Shown here: positions 45,685 through 55,629 of the stretch, in pieces
Layout of the letters: the number at the start of each line of letters is the position of its first letter
Numbering within the stretch: position 1 is the first letter of the stretch
NCBI GenBank assembly: GCA_003254905.1
Contig: QANU01043002.1
Span: 335,833-399,832 of the forward strand
Source of the DNA: Nissolia schottii
Lineage: Eukaryota > Streptophyta > Magnoliopsida > Fabales > Fabaceae
Direction: 5' to 3'
Length of the DNA: 64,000 bases
Notes under the pieces: generated by a model
Database searches by the model: none
Seen by the model: the letters and a program-made list of their open reading frames with translations, nothing else
Told to the model about the DNA's origin: nothing
Translations under genes and position numbers: made by a program

Positions 45685-45852
45685 TTAAAAGCCAAATAGT
45701 ATAAGCTCTGGTTCAAACATTCCAGGACCATAGGTAATAGGGCCATGAATGATTGTAGGCCTTCTATTGATTAGATTCCAGAAACTGTCATTGCAATAGT
45801 GTATTATGGTCAACTTAGATGTCAAATCCTTGATACATATGCATAATTGCAT

Positions 45853-47256
45853 GTCTTTCTTGCTAATAGGAAGATAAGGAATTTAGGTGGCAAAGGTGTA
45901 TTGGAGTTCAGATTCAATTTGAGCCTAATTTAATAATTTTAGAAGTTAACTCAAGGGATTATCTAAATTATCATTAAATATTTTTTAGTCACACACTCAT
46001 CGGAATAATCATAGAAAAAGAAAAGGATTAAATTATCAAAAGAAAATAAGATAAAATTTCCAAACTTTTGTTCTTGTTACCGCAGGAAATGACCATGACC
46101 AAAAAAATAAACGAGCAAACCTTCAAATTCATTTATGGGATTGTCTCAGTCAAGTTAGTATTCAAGTTATAAAAATGATTATGTTATTCTTTAAAGTTGT
46201 TAAAAGTCAGTGAAGTTAATCGCTGTGAGAAACTAATTTGACTAATATCAAAAAATTAACTTGACCAGTTGATAACAAATTTACCAACTAATATAACCAT
46301 TTTTATAACAACTTGACTGATGCTGATAACTCGACGAAATAATGAACGAATTTAAAAGTTTACTCAAAAAATAATAAGAGGAAATGAGGAAACATGGACT
46401 CGTGGTAATTAGTAAATGATCTTCAATAAATCAACTTAGGTACAAACATTAAACACACAAGAAAAGAAAACCAGGATACACACCCCAACTTTCACTCACA
46501 CTCCAATAAATAGTCATACAACCAATCACTCAACCGACACACAAATAAAAAGGAAAACAAGAAACCAAGAATGCTCAACCAACCTCTCAATTACAACGTA
46601 GAAAATAGAAAAAATGGCATATCATTCCATATTCCACCCTCAACAAACACGTAAAACAAAGTAACCTTTTACCACAAAATGCAACATATCCAACAAAAGG
46701 GGGTCCCTCCAAAAGCAGCAACTCATGATGTAACACCACGCTCCATACACCTTTTTCAGAGCCCCCTCTATGCCTATGCCAGTGTGATATGCGTGCAAGT
46801 TTGAAAGAGATGCCAAAAAGGAGGGTGGAATGTGGGTCCCAAGTTACCTAACGCGCATGCAATTCAATCACCAAGACTAGTTTCAACACTTGAGAGGGGA
46901 AAAAAGTAAAGTGTCGACATTTACAGCACACCCATCCACCTTCTGTTGTTTCAATCTGTGGTGACCTTTAAATCCTTCAAAGGCTTAATAAGATAACAAT
47001 TTCTGGTCAACAAATTGAAATCACAAGCCCCCCATTTTTTTCTTCTTCAATTGCTGCTTTGGACCTTTTTTATTGCACAACTATGTACAATGCACCTTGA
47101 GAAAGAGGGTAAAAGAAGAAAAAAAGAAGCAAGCATGCTAATTAGTTGCTTAAGTTCAAACTTCTCAAGCAATAAAGCTAAGAATTCACCGAATAGGACC
47201 TTTTCTTCTGCCGTTAATGCGTCCTTTGACCGACATACTAGAACGGCAATGAGCCC
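45853..47256. other. Spacer between NPH3 and the SAC51-like gene
   Basis: About 1.4 kb. The right end (from about 47000) should be the 3' untranslated region of the reverse SAC51-like gene. A forward 81-codon open stretch at 47015-47260 runs through it and into the SAC51-like stop codon; it has a hydrophobic start but no known family, and is not annotated as a gene. Confidence 0.4.
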
Positions 47257-48321
47257 TTAGGGATATTTCACTCCAAGAGTTTCAGTTTCGGTCATCAAAG
47301 ATTTCAAGTAATCAATTGTTTCATCAATGACTAACAGTGGATGCTTCCCCTTGGCACCAGGAACTATGTACTCAAGAACTCTCAATGATTCCCGGATTTT
47401 ATCCTTTTTCAATTGAATATCACCCGCCATTGAGTTACAGTCTTTAGTTTTTTCCTCAAAACACACCCGATCACTAGAACACTTTGATTCGGCATCACTG
47501 GCATACTTGCAGGCTTCATTTGGTCTTGCCGAATCAGCACTGCCCTCGAGCGATGGTGATCTATAATATCCACCATTAGCATACTTCTGCCTTTTGTTTG
47601 GCCAATCAGAGCTACAAACCTCTTCCTTCAAGTCCTGAAACTGCTCTTGCATCGCATAAGTCCTTTTGGCAACCAATGGAGAATGACCTGTACTTGTTAC
47701 CTCATCATCATCTTCATCTTCATCATCAAAATCAGAATCAGAATAAAGCAATGCATTGATTTCTTCCGTGTCTTCATGCATTTCACTTTCTTCGTTAACT
47801 ATACGATCCTTATCAGACTCTTGTGTTAAACTGTATTGGGGAAGGTGCTGTTTACCCATATCAGTTACCTTCTTCTCCTCTTTTACATCATAAACATGAG
47901 CAAGTTGCGTAGCAGAAACGAATTGACTGTGGACAAGAGGCACGATAGGGCTATAAAACAACCTTGTCTTATCATCAGAGCGGTCAAAGATAAGTAACTT
48001 CTTATGCGAAGATGCAGGATTCGCATTTTGCAATTGCATAGCCCTTCCTGTATGTACTCCTTTCAAACTTGGCTCCGAAGGCAGATACTGAAGGAATCCC
48101 TGCACTTCATTGGCATGCTCAGTCTTCAGACTCGGGGCAGCAGCAGCAGCAGCTGCGAATCCTGGAAAAGCACTGGCAGCAGGAAAAATGCATGTGCTAG
48201 GATTCAGATATGCTGAATGACCAAATAAACTTGACTCCGGCAATGTGCAGAAGCAATTTGAATAAGGTGATGGCCAAGCCACATGCTGTGGGCAAGGCCA
48301 AGGCGTATGATCCTTAACCAT
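47257..48321 (-). CDS. SAC51-like atypical bHLH transcription regulator (thermospermine-responsive)
   Basis: Main ORF of 354 residues on the reverse strand, in one exon (acceptor at about 48338/48339, ATG at 48321). The frame is open further upstream but that part is intron. Features in order: an N-terminal Trp/Pro/Cys-rich region starting MVKDHTPWPCPQ, a middle part with an acidic run (Asp/Glu, about 215-225), and a C-terminal helix-loop-helix (about 307-345: KKDKIRESLRVLEYIVPG, then DETIDYLKSL) that lacks a normal DNA-binding basic region. This is the SAC51/bHLH143-145 family, which restrains xylem differentiation when translated. Translation is held down by an upstream peptide in the leader (separate entry) and is released by thermospermine. 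The leader has two further introns; the first exon probably ends at 49947. Which of the SACL genes this is cannot be decided. Confidence 0.92.
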   Translation of the reverse strand: MVKDHTPWPCPQHVAWPSPYSNCFCTLPESSLFGHSAYLNPSTCIFPAASAFPGFAAAAAAAPSLKTEHANEVQGFLQYLPSEPSLKGVHTGRAMQLQNANPASSHKKLLIFDRSDDKTRLFYSPIVPLVHSQFVSATQLAHVYDVKEEKKVTDMGKQHLPQYSLTQESDKDRIVNEESEMHEDTEEINALLYSDSDFDDEDEDDDEVTSTGHSPLVAKRTYAMQEQFQDLKEEVCSSDWPNKRQKYANGGYYRSPSLEGSADSARPNEACKYASDAESKCSSDRVCFEEKTKDCNSMAGDIQLKKDKIRESLRVLEYIVPGAKGKHPLLVIDETIDYLKSLMTETETLGVKYP

Positions 48322-48553
48322 CCAACAAAAAGAATTACCTAAAGAATAACAGACTCGATCAATCAATGCTATTGATGAAAAACAGACCATGAAAACAAAT
48401 GAAGGAACAAAAAAGGCATTTGAAAATGTTTACCAGTAGATGTGTCGGCGCTTTGTTATAGGATCTTCAATAACTTGTTGTTTTTCTTACAAAACAAATG
48501 ATAGAAAAGAAAACTACAAACTTCGGCTTAATGAGGAAGAAATGTGAATCAAT

Positions 48554-48932
48554 CTACGTGACAGGCTTAAGCAAATGACGAAAGTAATCAGCCTGCAAAA
48601 AGTTAGAAGATAGAATTCATCACCCATGAGCTCATAAAAATGTCCAACTATTGATACCAGAGCTTTAGTGTTCATTGATAATGGCAGGTATGTTCTATGA
48701 ACAAAACAGACATAAATTTTCATCATAGAGCAAGCTTCACAATCATGCCTAGAGCTATAGTGGAAAAAAATTGCAATTGGAAAACAACACGAATCGGCAA
48801 TATGTTACTAACCTGACAATCGTGCAAGGGTTGGAAGCATGCTATCACTCTAACAACAATTGGTTCACCTTCAATGCCATTTTCATGTTTCAATGCCCGA
48901 AATCTTGTTTGGCTTGCTGCTTGGCACACCAT
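48554..48932 (-). CDS. Conserved upstream peptide ORF of the SAC51-like mRNA (CPuORF38 type, 52 residues)
   Basis: Two leader exons join in frame: 48813-48932 (40 codons, starting MVCQAASQTRFRALK) and 48554-48592 (13 codons ending His-Leu-Leu-Lys-Pro-Val-Thr and a stop). The joined peptide is 52 residues and nearly the same as the 53-residue fourth uORF of Arabidopsis SAC51, including VRVIACFQPL and DCQ. Conservation of an upstream peptide at this level between a legume and Arabidopsis means that its amino acids matter. In SAC51 this peptide blocks translation of the main ORF unless thermospermine is present, and the sac51-d mutation removes the block. The stop lies 120 bases before the next donor (exon end at 48434), so the main ORF is a separate cistron of the same transcript. 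Confidence 0.93.
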
Positions 48933-50089
48933 AACTTCTTTTGATCCTCACTACACTACTCAATCAATCTTGGCCGTAATCCACACCCCCAAAATTGTCA
49001 AAATAGAATATCACGATGAAGGCACCGAGCTAAGTATAAAATCAAAATCAGCCAGAACTAGAGAACTATTCGAGACAACAACACTACTAAAGGCACGAAA
49101 ATACCAGGGTTTCTGCCTTCACTGCCTATATTTCAGCCAATTCTATACTTATCTGAAGAAATGATCAAAAAGTGGTTGGCTTCCATGGGAATAGATAAGA
49201 ATAAGGGAACCGAAGTAACAACAATTATAGAGGACCTACGGGAATGGTGATCTACAGAATAACTTTACAATGCAGGTTCACGCGCACAACTTGGCGGAAA
49301 ACATCAACAGAAAGACCCAACCAACGCATTCTGATTTCTTCCTCAGTGACTTAAGATATCCAGAATTGCTTAGAGCTTCAGACAGATGTTATGCCCTCCG
49401 GAACCGATATCTGAAAAGAGATATATCAGATCATAAACATCACAATTTCCTTTTAACAGACATAATTAAAACAGAAAAACAACATATTATTTTAGAAACC
49501 AAATCCTCTTAAGCTACAGAAAATTGTATAGAACTCAGCCCTCATATATACAACCCTTCTCTAAGTTTTCTTATCCAAATGGGAGAGAGATTCCTTTTGA
49601 GTTTTTACATAACAAAAGCCACAAAGAGATAATGAAAGCACATGAATTTTACCATTTTTTCTGCTCAGTAACAACAAATAGAAGACTATTAAACAATTAA
49701 ATTACTCAACAATCCTCAAATTTCTCAGCCACCAAAGTCTATGACTATATGTTAATTCAACAACAATATGATCCCAAAAAGATAAATATAAATAAATAGC
49801 CTACTAATAAGAACCCCCAATACAATCAAAGCCTTCAGCTTTAACATTTTGTCTATCATCCACTAACCAAAATGAACACAGAAGAATAAAAACCCAGCAA
49901 GCAGGAAGAAGCTAGGGTCAGATGAATCAGTTTTTGAAATACTTACAACTGAATTGTGGTGGATGAAATTGAGATTGGTATCCAAAATTTGAGCAGAGTC
50001 CAAGAGGTAAATAGAGGGAACAGTGAGGAGTGATGCGCTTGAAGGAGAAAATGTCCAAAGAAGGTACTTATGCTTCTGGCATCCCCGCA

Positions 50090-50096
50090 ATTTATA
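50090..50096 (-). promoter_or_regulatory. TATA box of the SAC51-like gene
   Basis: TATAAAT on the reverse strand, 143 bases upstream of the likely first donor (exon end at 49947, then GTAAGT). It fits a start of transcription near 50060 and a leader made of three exons. Confidence 0.6.
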
Positions 50097-50148
50097 GACA
50101 ACCGAATCTCATTTTTGCCCTTCATTTGGACATTTTATTCAAATTTAC

Positions 50149-50256
50149 GTGTTTGGTTTTCAGATAAAACGCTTAGAATTAATTATGGACTTCAGAAACT
50201 TTTATGTGTGGTGTCTGTCAAATTTTTTGTGTTTTTATTTAAAAATCAAACATGCA
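50149..50256. mobile_element. Small TIR element (MITE-like) upstream of the SAC51-like gene
   Basis: The ends GTGTTTGGTTTT and AAAATCAAACATGCA form an imperfect inverted repeat of the same kind as at 36485 and 59612. It lies about 50 bases upstream of the proposed TATA box, so it may sit in the promoter. Confidence 0.4.
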
Positions 50257-50698
50257 CAATTTTTTTCTTTAAATGGTATGTCAACGGTTTTTTATATAAG
50301 AAATCTCCATGCTGTTCACTAATTCTTTACATGCACAATCTTTAAATGTTATTTATTATTGAATGAGATCGCAATAAAATCTACATTCTCGTTAAAATCT
50401 GATTCAACTACAAATGATTAGTGAGTTGACATCATTTCTCACAACTAATAAATCCAGATAATACAACTCTTTTAATATATACTATTTGGCATGAATGAAT
50501 TTGCTCATGTGAAATTTCCACATATTTTAGTTACATGTTAGAATTTTTACTATTAATCAAGAAGGTATTGGTGAATTTACAAGATTATTTTATATTATCA
50601 TCCAATTATATAATATCATGTAAGTAGAATTGATTGAGTTGAGTTTTTTTTATCTATTATCTTAAAAGTCTATTATAAGACAATATATTAACATAATT
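50257..50698. other. Spacer between the SAC51-like promoter and the LTR element
   Basis: About 440 bases of AT-rich DNA without a gene. Confidence 0.4.
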
Positions 50699-50911
50699 TG
50701 TGCACCAGACCTTGTCTTGTGCAGCAAGAAAACCGAGAGAATGAATGTGGAGAAAAAGAAAAAGTTGTATTACTTCAGATGGCAATGCCATTTATATACA
50801 GCAACAGTTGCTTGCTCACCAAGCTAACTGCTATAACTAACTCATAATCAATTCTAACCAATTGCTAACTATCTACAACTAACTTCTTAGTTAAGTTAAA
50901 AGTGTTACACA
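50699..50911 (-). repeat. LTR (3' end of the element)
   Basis: A 213-base copy bounded by TGTGCACC and GTTACACA on the forward strand, i.e. the usual TG...CA ends. It matches the copy at 55417 with about three differences. Confidence 0.92.
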
Positions 50912-53900
50912 CTATTACCCACCTCAAACTTGGAGTTAGGTTCATATATGTTTAATAGCATGAGTTTGTTATGAATGTGTTGAAAAGTAGATGGAGGTAG
51001 TGGTTTGGCTAGAATATCGGCTAGTTGAAGCTTTGATGCGATTGGCAACAGCCTAATGACCCCTTCTTGAACCTTGTCCCGCACCAAATGACAATACAAC
51101 TCGATATGCTTGGTTCTCTCATGGAAAGCTGGATTACGTGCAATCTGTATTGCTGAAGCATTATAACAAAAAATCACTGCTACTTTATGATCCTGGATGC
51201 CAAAGTCCTTGAGAAGGTAGCTGAGCCACTGCAACTCACATGTTGTAGCTGCCATGGCCTTGTATTCAGCCTCGCATGAAGATCTAGAGATTGTGGCTTG
51301 TTTCTTCGATTTCTAACTAAGAAGGGAATGACCAAGGTACACGCAACAACCTGTGGTGGACCTTCGCGTGTCTGGACAGCCAACCCAGTCCGCATCACAA
51401 TAGGCCTTGAGTTGTATATCAGAGGAAGCAGGGAGAAAAAGTCCCAAGCCAGGGGCTCCCTTGACAAAGCGTAGGACACGCATTGCTGCCTGCTGGTAAA
51501 TCGAGGTTTGATTGGCCATAAATTGGGCCAATTGGTTCACTGAAAAAGATAAGTCTGGCCTGGTAGCAGTTAAGTAAATCAGGTGACCAACAAGCCTTCT
51601 ATATGACGCTGGATCTGCCAGAAGTTCACCTGCGGATTTCGATAGCTTAGGGGAATGCACCATTGGAGTGGAGACCGGTTTGCAGCCTAATAACCCCACA
51701 TCTAAGATTAATTCAAGAGCATACTTGCGCTGAGAAATAGAAATTCCCTGAGGGTTGCGAGCTATCTCCAAGCCAAGGAAAAATTTTAGGTCCCCAAGAT
51801 CTTTAATTTTGAATTGTTGGTCAAGGAATGTCTTGATGCTGCAAGTGGTGTTCCAATCATTGCCACTTAAGATGACATCATCAACATACACAAGCAGTGC
51901 AGTAAAACATTCACTTGATTGCTTGAGAAATAAGGAATGATCGAATTTTGACTGACTAAATCCTTGAGAAAGTAATGCAGATGACAATTTGGAAAATCAT
52001 TGTCTACTTGCTTGTTTTAGCCCATATAAGGATTTCAGCAATTTACAAACTTGATTGGGCTTAGATGACTTGAAACCTTGAGGCAACTTCATATATACCT
52101 CTTCATGTAGGTCACCATGAAGGAAGGTAGTATTGACATCTAGTTGCTGCTAATGCCAGCCCTTAATGGATGCCAAGGAAATCAACAGCCTTATGGTGGA
52201 CATCTTTGCAACAGGGCTAAATGTATCAAGGTAATCAATCCCATGAGTTTGGGTGAACCCTTTTGCAACTAATTTAGCTTTGTACCATTCAATGCTACCA
52301 TCAGCCTTAAGCTTGATTTTGTACACCCACTTGCATCCTATAGGGGTCTTACCTGCAGGAAGGTCAACAATTTCCCATGTGTTATTCTGTTGTAGAGCTG
52401 ATATTTTAGCCTACATTGCAGCTTTCCAACATTCCTCCTTGACATCAGCTGAATAGCTTGTTGGCTCAGAGACTGTGGCAAGATTCAAGGAAAATTGTTT
52501 ATGAGCTGAGGAGAGGTTGTCATAGGAGATGACAAAGCTAAAAGGATAGGGTGTGGCCTGGTTGATTTCAGTAGAGGGTAGGGATGGAAGCAAAATGTTG
52601 CAATGGAATTCCTTCAGGTAAGAGGGGGCCTTCTTGGATCTAACCGATATTCTAGGTTGGTCAGTGGTTGAAGGCTGGGACAAGGGATCAAGGGCAGCAA
52701 GTATAACAGTGTCCATATCTTGCACTACAGGTGCAACCTCAGGAAGGACAACAGATGAAACAGGAGCAGGTTCCAAATCATTGAAACCTGAATCAGGGAA
52801 GGCAACAGGAAGTATCAGCTCATTGCTGCAGTGTGCTTGCTGTAATTGATCTGAAGCATGAAATGGGAAATAGTTTTCATAGAAATGAACATTTTTGCTA
52901 AGAAAAACTTCCCTGGAGACTAGACCATAAAGAATGAACCCTTTTGTGCCAACTTTGTAACCCAAGAACACACATTTTCTGGCTCTGCTATCCAGCTTTG
53001 ACCTTTGTCTAATAAGAGATGATGCATAAGCAAGGCATCCAAACACTTTTAGAAAAGTTAAGTCATGGTCTTTTTTATGGAGAGTTGCATATGGAGACTG
53101 AAATTGTGACCCCTTTGAAGGAACTCTATTGATCAGAAAGCAAGAATGTAAAGCAACATAAGACCAAAAGGTGTGGGGCAAATTAGATTGGAATAGCAAA
53201 GATCTAGTCATATTGAGTAAGTGCTGATGTTTTCTCTCAACCACAACATTTTGTTGTGGTGTTTCCACACAGCTAAGTTGATGAATGATACCCTTAGCAG
53301 CATAGAAATCAGTCATTGTGAACTCAGGTCCATTGTCTGATCTAATCACCTTAACTTGCTTACCATATTGGGTTGCAATCATGGTAATAAAACCCTTTAA
53401 GGAGGAGGAGGCTTCGCCTTTAGATTTAAGCAAAATAACGAAGTATGTCTACTTTTATCATCAACAACTGTCAGGAAATATCTATGTCCTTGTATTGAAA
53501 TTGTAGGGGCAAGTCTCCAAATGTCTACATGCAACAAATCAAATGGTTCAGCAGAAACTGAATTGCTAACTGGAAATTGTAAGGTCTTTTGTCTTGAGAA
53601 ATGACAAACATCACATAGTGTATTAGATTTACAATCAGGAACAAATGAGTGAATGTTATGCAACAATTTCATGTTTCATGAGCCTAAGTGGCCTAATCTA
53701 AAATGCCATAAGTCAAATTTCCCAACTGAAACTGAGTTTACAGTAGAATCAATGTTAGCCACATGTGTATCAGAACTGATTGAAGGGTAATCAAGGATGT
53801 ACAAACCATTATGTGTTCTAGCATGTCCAATCTGGCTCAAGCTGAGCATGTCCTGGATAATGCATTGATCATCGAATAAAGTGAGTTTACACTCTAAATA

Positions 53901-55416
53901 AGCACAAAGTTTGCTAACTGATATGAGATTAAAGTGAAAATTTGGAAGAAACAACACGTTAGCAAGGCAGAAATTAGGTTGAAACTTCATAGTGCCTATA
54001 TGATAGGAGTATAGCATTTGTCCATTGGGGAGATTGATAGCAAGGGGAGAATGTAGTTGCTTATATGACTGAAAATGTGTCAGGATTACAAATATGGTGA
54101 GTATCCCCTGAGTCCAAAATCCATAAGGCAATACTTATGTTGGAAGTTCCATGCGAAGCATTATTAGCCTGAATTAAGTTGGCTTGAACTTGTCCAGGTG
54201 CAGTAGGGCCAGCAGAAGGTGGTTAAACTAGGGCTAATAGATGCTGATATTGCTCAACAGTGAATAAAAAAGGTTGAGAATCTTGCTCATTGGCAGTCAC
54301 AACAGCATTAGCAGCACCAGCCTTCTTGGACCTATAGCTTGGGGGATACCCGTGTTTCTTATGACACTCATCTACAGTGTGTCCCCTATAGCCACAAAAT
54401 GTAAATTTCTTGCATTGTTGCTTAGGTTTAGTTGGAGCAGAGGTAAACTTCTTAGCATTATCAGGGGTATGTTTATTACCATAGTTCAGAAGCAATTTTG
54501 CTTCAGTGGCAGTACCATAACTGAGTTGCCTTTCATGTTGGATAACTAGAGAAAAAATCTTGTTTAAAGAGAGAAGCGGATCCATGAGAAGTACATGTGA
54601 GCGAACCGTATGGAAAGATTCATTGAGCCCTTTTAGGAACTTGACGGCCCGATCAGCATTCAATCGGGTTTTCAACTCAATAAGCACACCACAAGAACAC
54701 TGAACTACACATTTACATGAAGACATAGGCCTGAATACGTCCAATTTGTCCCAATGCATTTTGAGATCAGTGAAGAAGGCAGTAACAGAAGCATCGTCTT
54801 GTCTAAGAGCAGCTATCTCTTCATGAAGATCTGCCATGCGCAGAATGTCACCCTGAGAGAACCTTTCCTTTAATTCACTCCAAACTTCATGCGCTTGATC
54901 AAGCCACATGATGCTTTGAGCGATTGATGGTTCCACAACCCGAATGATCCACGAGAAGACCATGCGGTTACACCTTTCCCGCTGGTTGAACAATATGGAA
55001 TCAGCAGCAGGCATCAAGATAGAACCATCGATGAATTTCACCTTATTCTTTGATAAGAGCGCCATGCACATGGCACATGACCATCCATGATAATTGGCGC
55101 CATTGAGGAGTGTGGAAACCAAGATCAGAGATGGATTTTCATTATGACGAAGGTAATAAGGGGAAGAAGGATGTTGAGATGGATCAGGATTCGAACCCTA
55201 TGAGTTATTGGAGGAAAATTCTTGGCCAAGATTTGCTGCCATTGATGGAGAGTGCAGAGAAAACGCAAGAAAGTGCAGAGAAAGTACAGGAAACTATTAG
55301 AAAATCTAGAAATGGAGCAGCATCGCGCAAGAAACTCGCAGGAATGCAAAGCGGAGGGAGATTTGAGATGAAATTGAGTGCAGAAGCTTTGAAGCGAATG
55401 ATACCATAACAGAATT

Positions 55417-55629
55417 TGTGCACCAGACCTTGTCTTGTGCAGCAAGAAAACCGAGAGAATGAATGTGGAGAGAAAGAAAAAGTTGTATTACTTCAGATGG
55501 CAATGCCATTTATATACAGCAACAGTTGCTTGCTCACCAAGCTAACTGCTATAACTAACTCATAATCAATTCTAACCAATTTCTAACTATCTACAACTAA
55601 CTTCTTAGTTATGTTAAAAGTGTTACACA
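55417..55629 (-). repeat. LTR (5' end of the element)
   Basis: A 213-base copy with the same TG...CA ends. On the reverse strand the primer-binding site follows 10 bases after it. It contains an A/T-rich TATATA-type promoter region as expected for an LTR. Confidence 0.92.

Larger units (their letters stand above)
50699..55629 (-). mobile_element. Ty1/copia-type LTR retrotransposon fossil, reverse orientation
   Basis: The element is 4.9 kb with both LTRs. Reading on the reverse strand: 5' LTR, a primer-binding site for the 3' end of a Met-type tRNA (TGGTATCA, 55399-55406), then gag with a zinc-knuckle region (about 54.2-55.1 kb), the GAG-pre-integrase region (about 53.7-54.1 kb), integrase (about 52.4-53.7 kb), reverse transcriptase (about 51.3-52.4 kb), RNase H (about 50.9-51.3 kb) and a purine tract before the 3' LTR. 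Gene order (integrase before reverse transcriptase) fixes the copia class. The coding region is broken, with about five breaks, so it is a fossil. The two LTRs differ at about three of 213 positions, which at usual plant rates means roughly 0.5-1.5 million years. No clear target duplication was seen. Confidence 0.93.

Noticed and set aside
47015-47260. Forward 81-codon frame with a hydrophobic start
   Set aside because: It lies opposite the 3' end of the SAC51-like gene, has no family match I know and no clear promoter; probably chance.
48322-48390. 23-residue N-terminal extension of the SAC51-like main ORF
   Set aside because: A good acceptor (TTCTTTAG) at 48339 lies inside it and the family's proteins start at MVKD, so the extension is intron.
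55110-55409. Forward 99-codon frame at the right end of the LTR element
   Set aside because: It is the opposite strand of the element's leader and gag start; no independent gene is supported.
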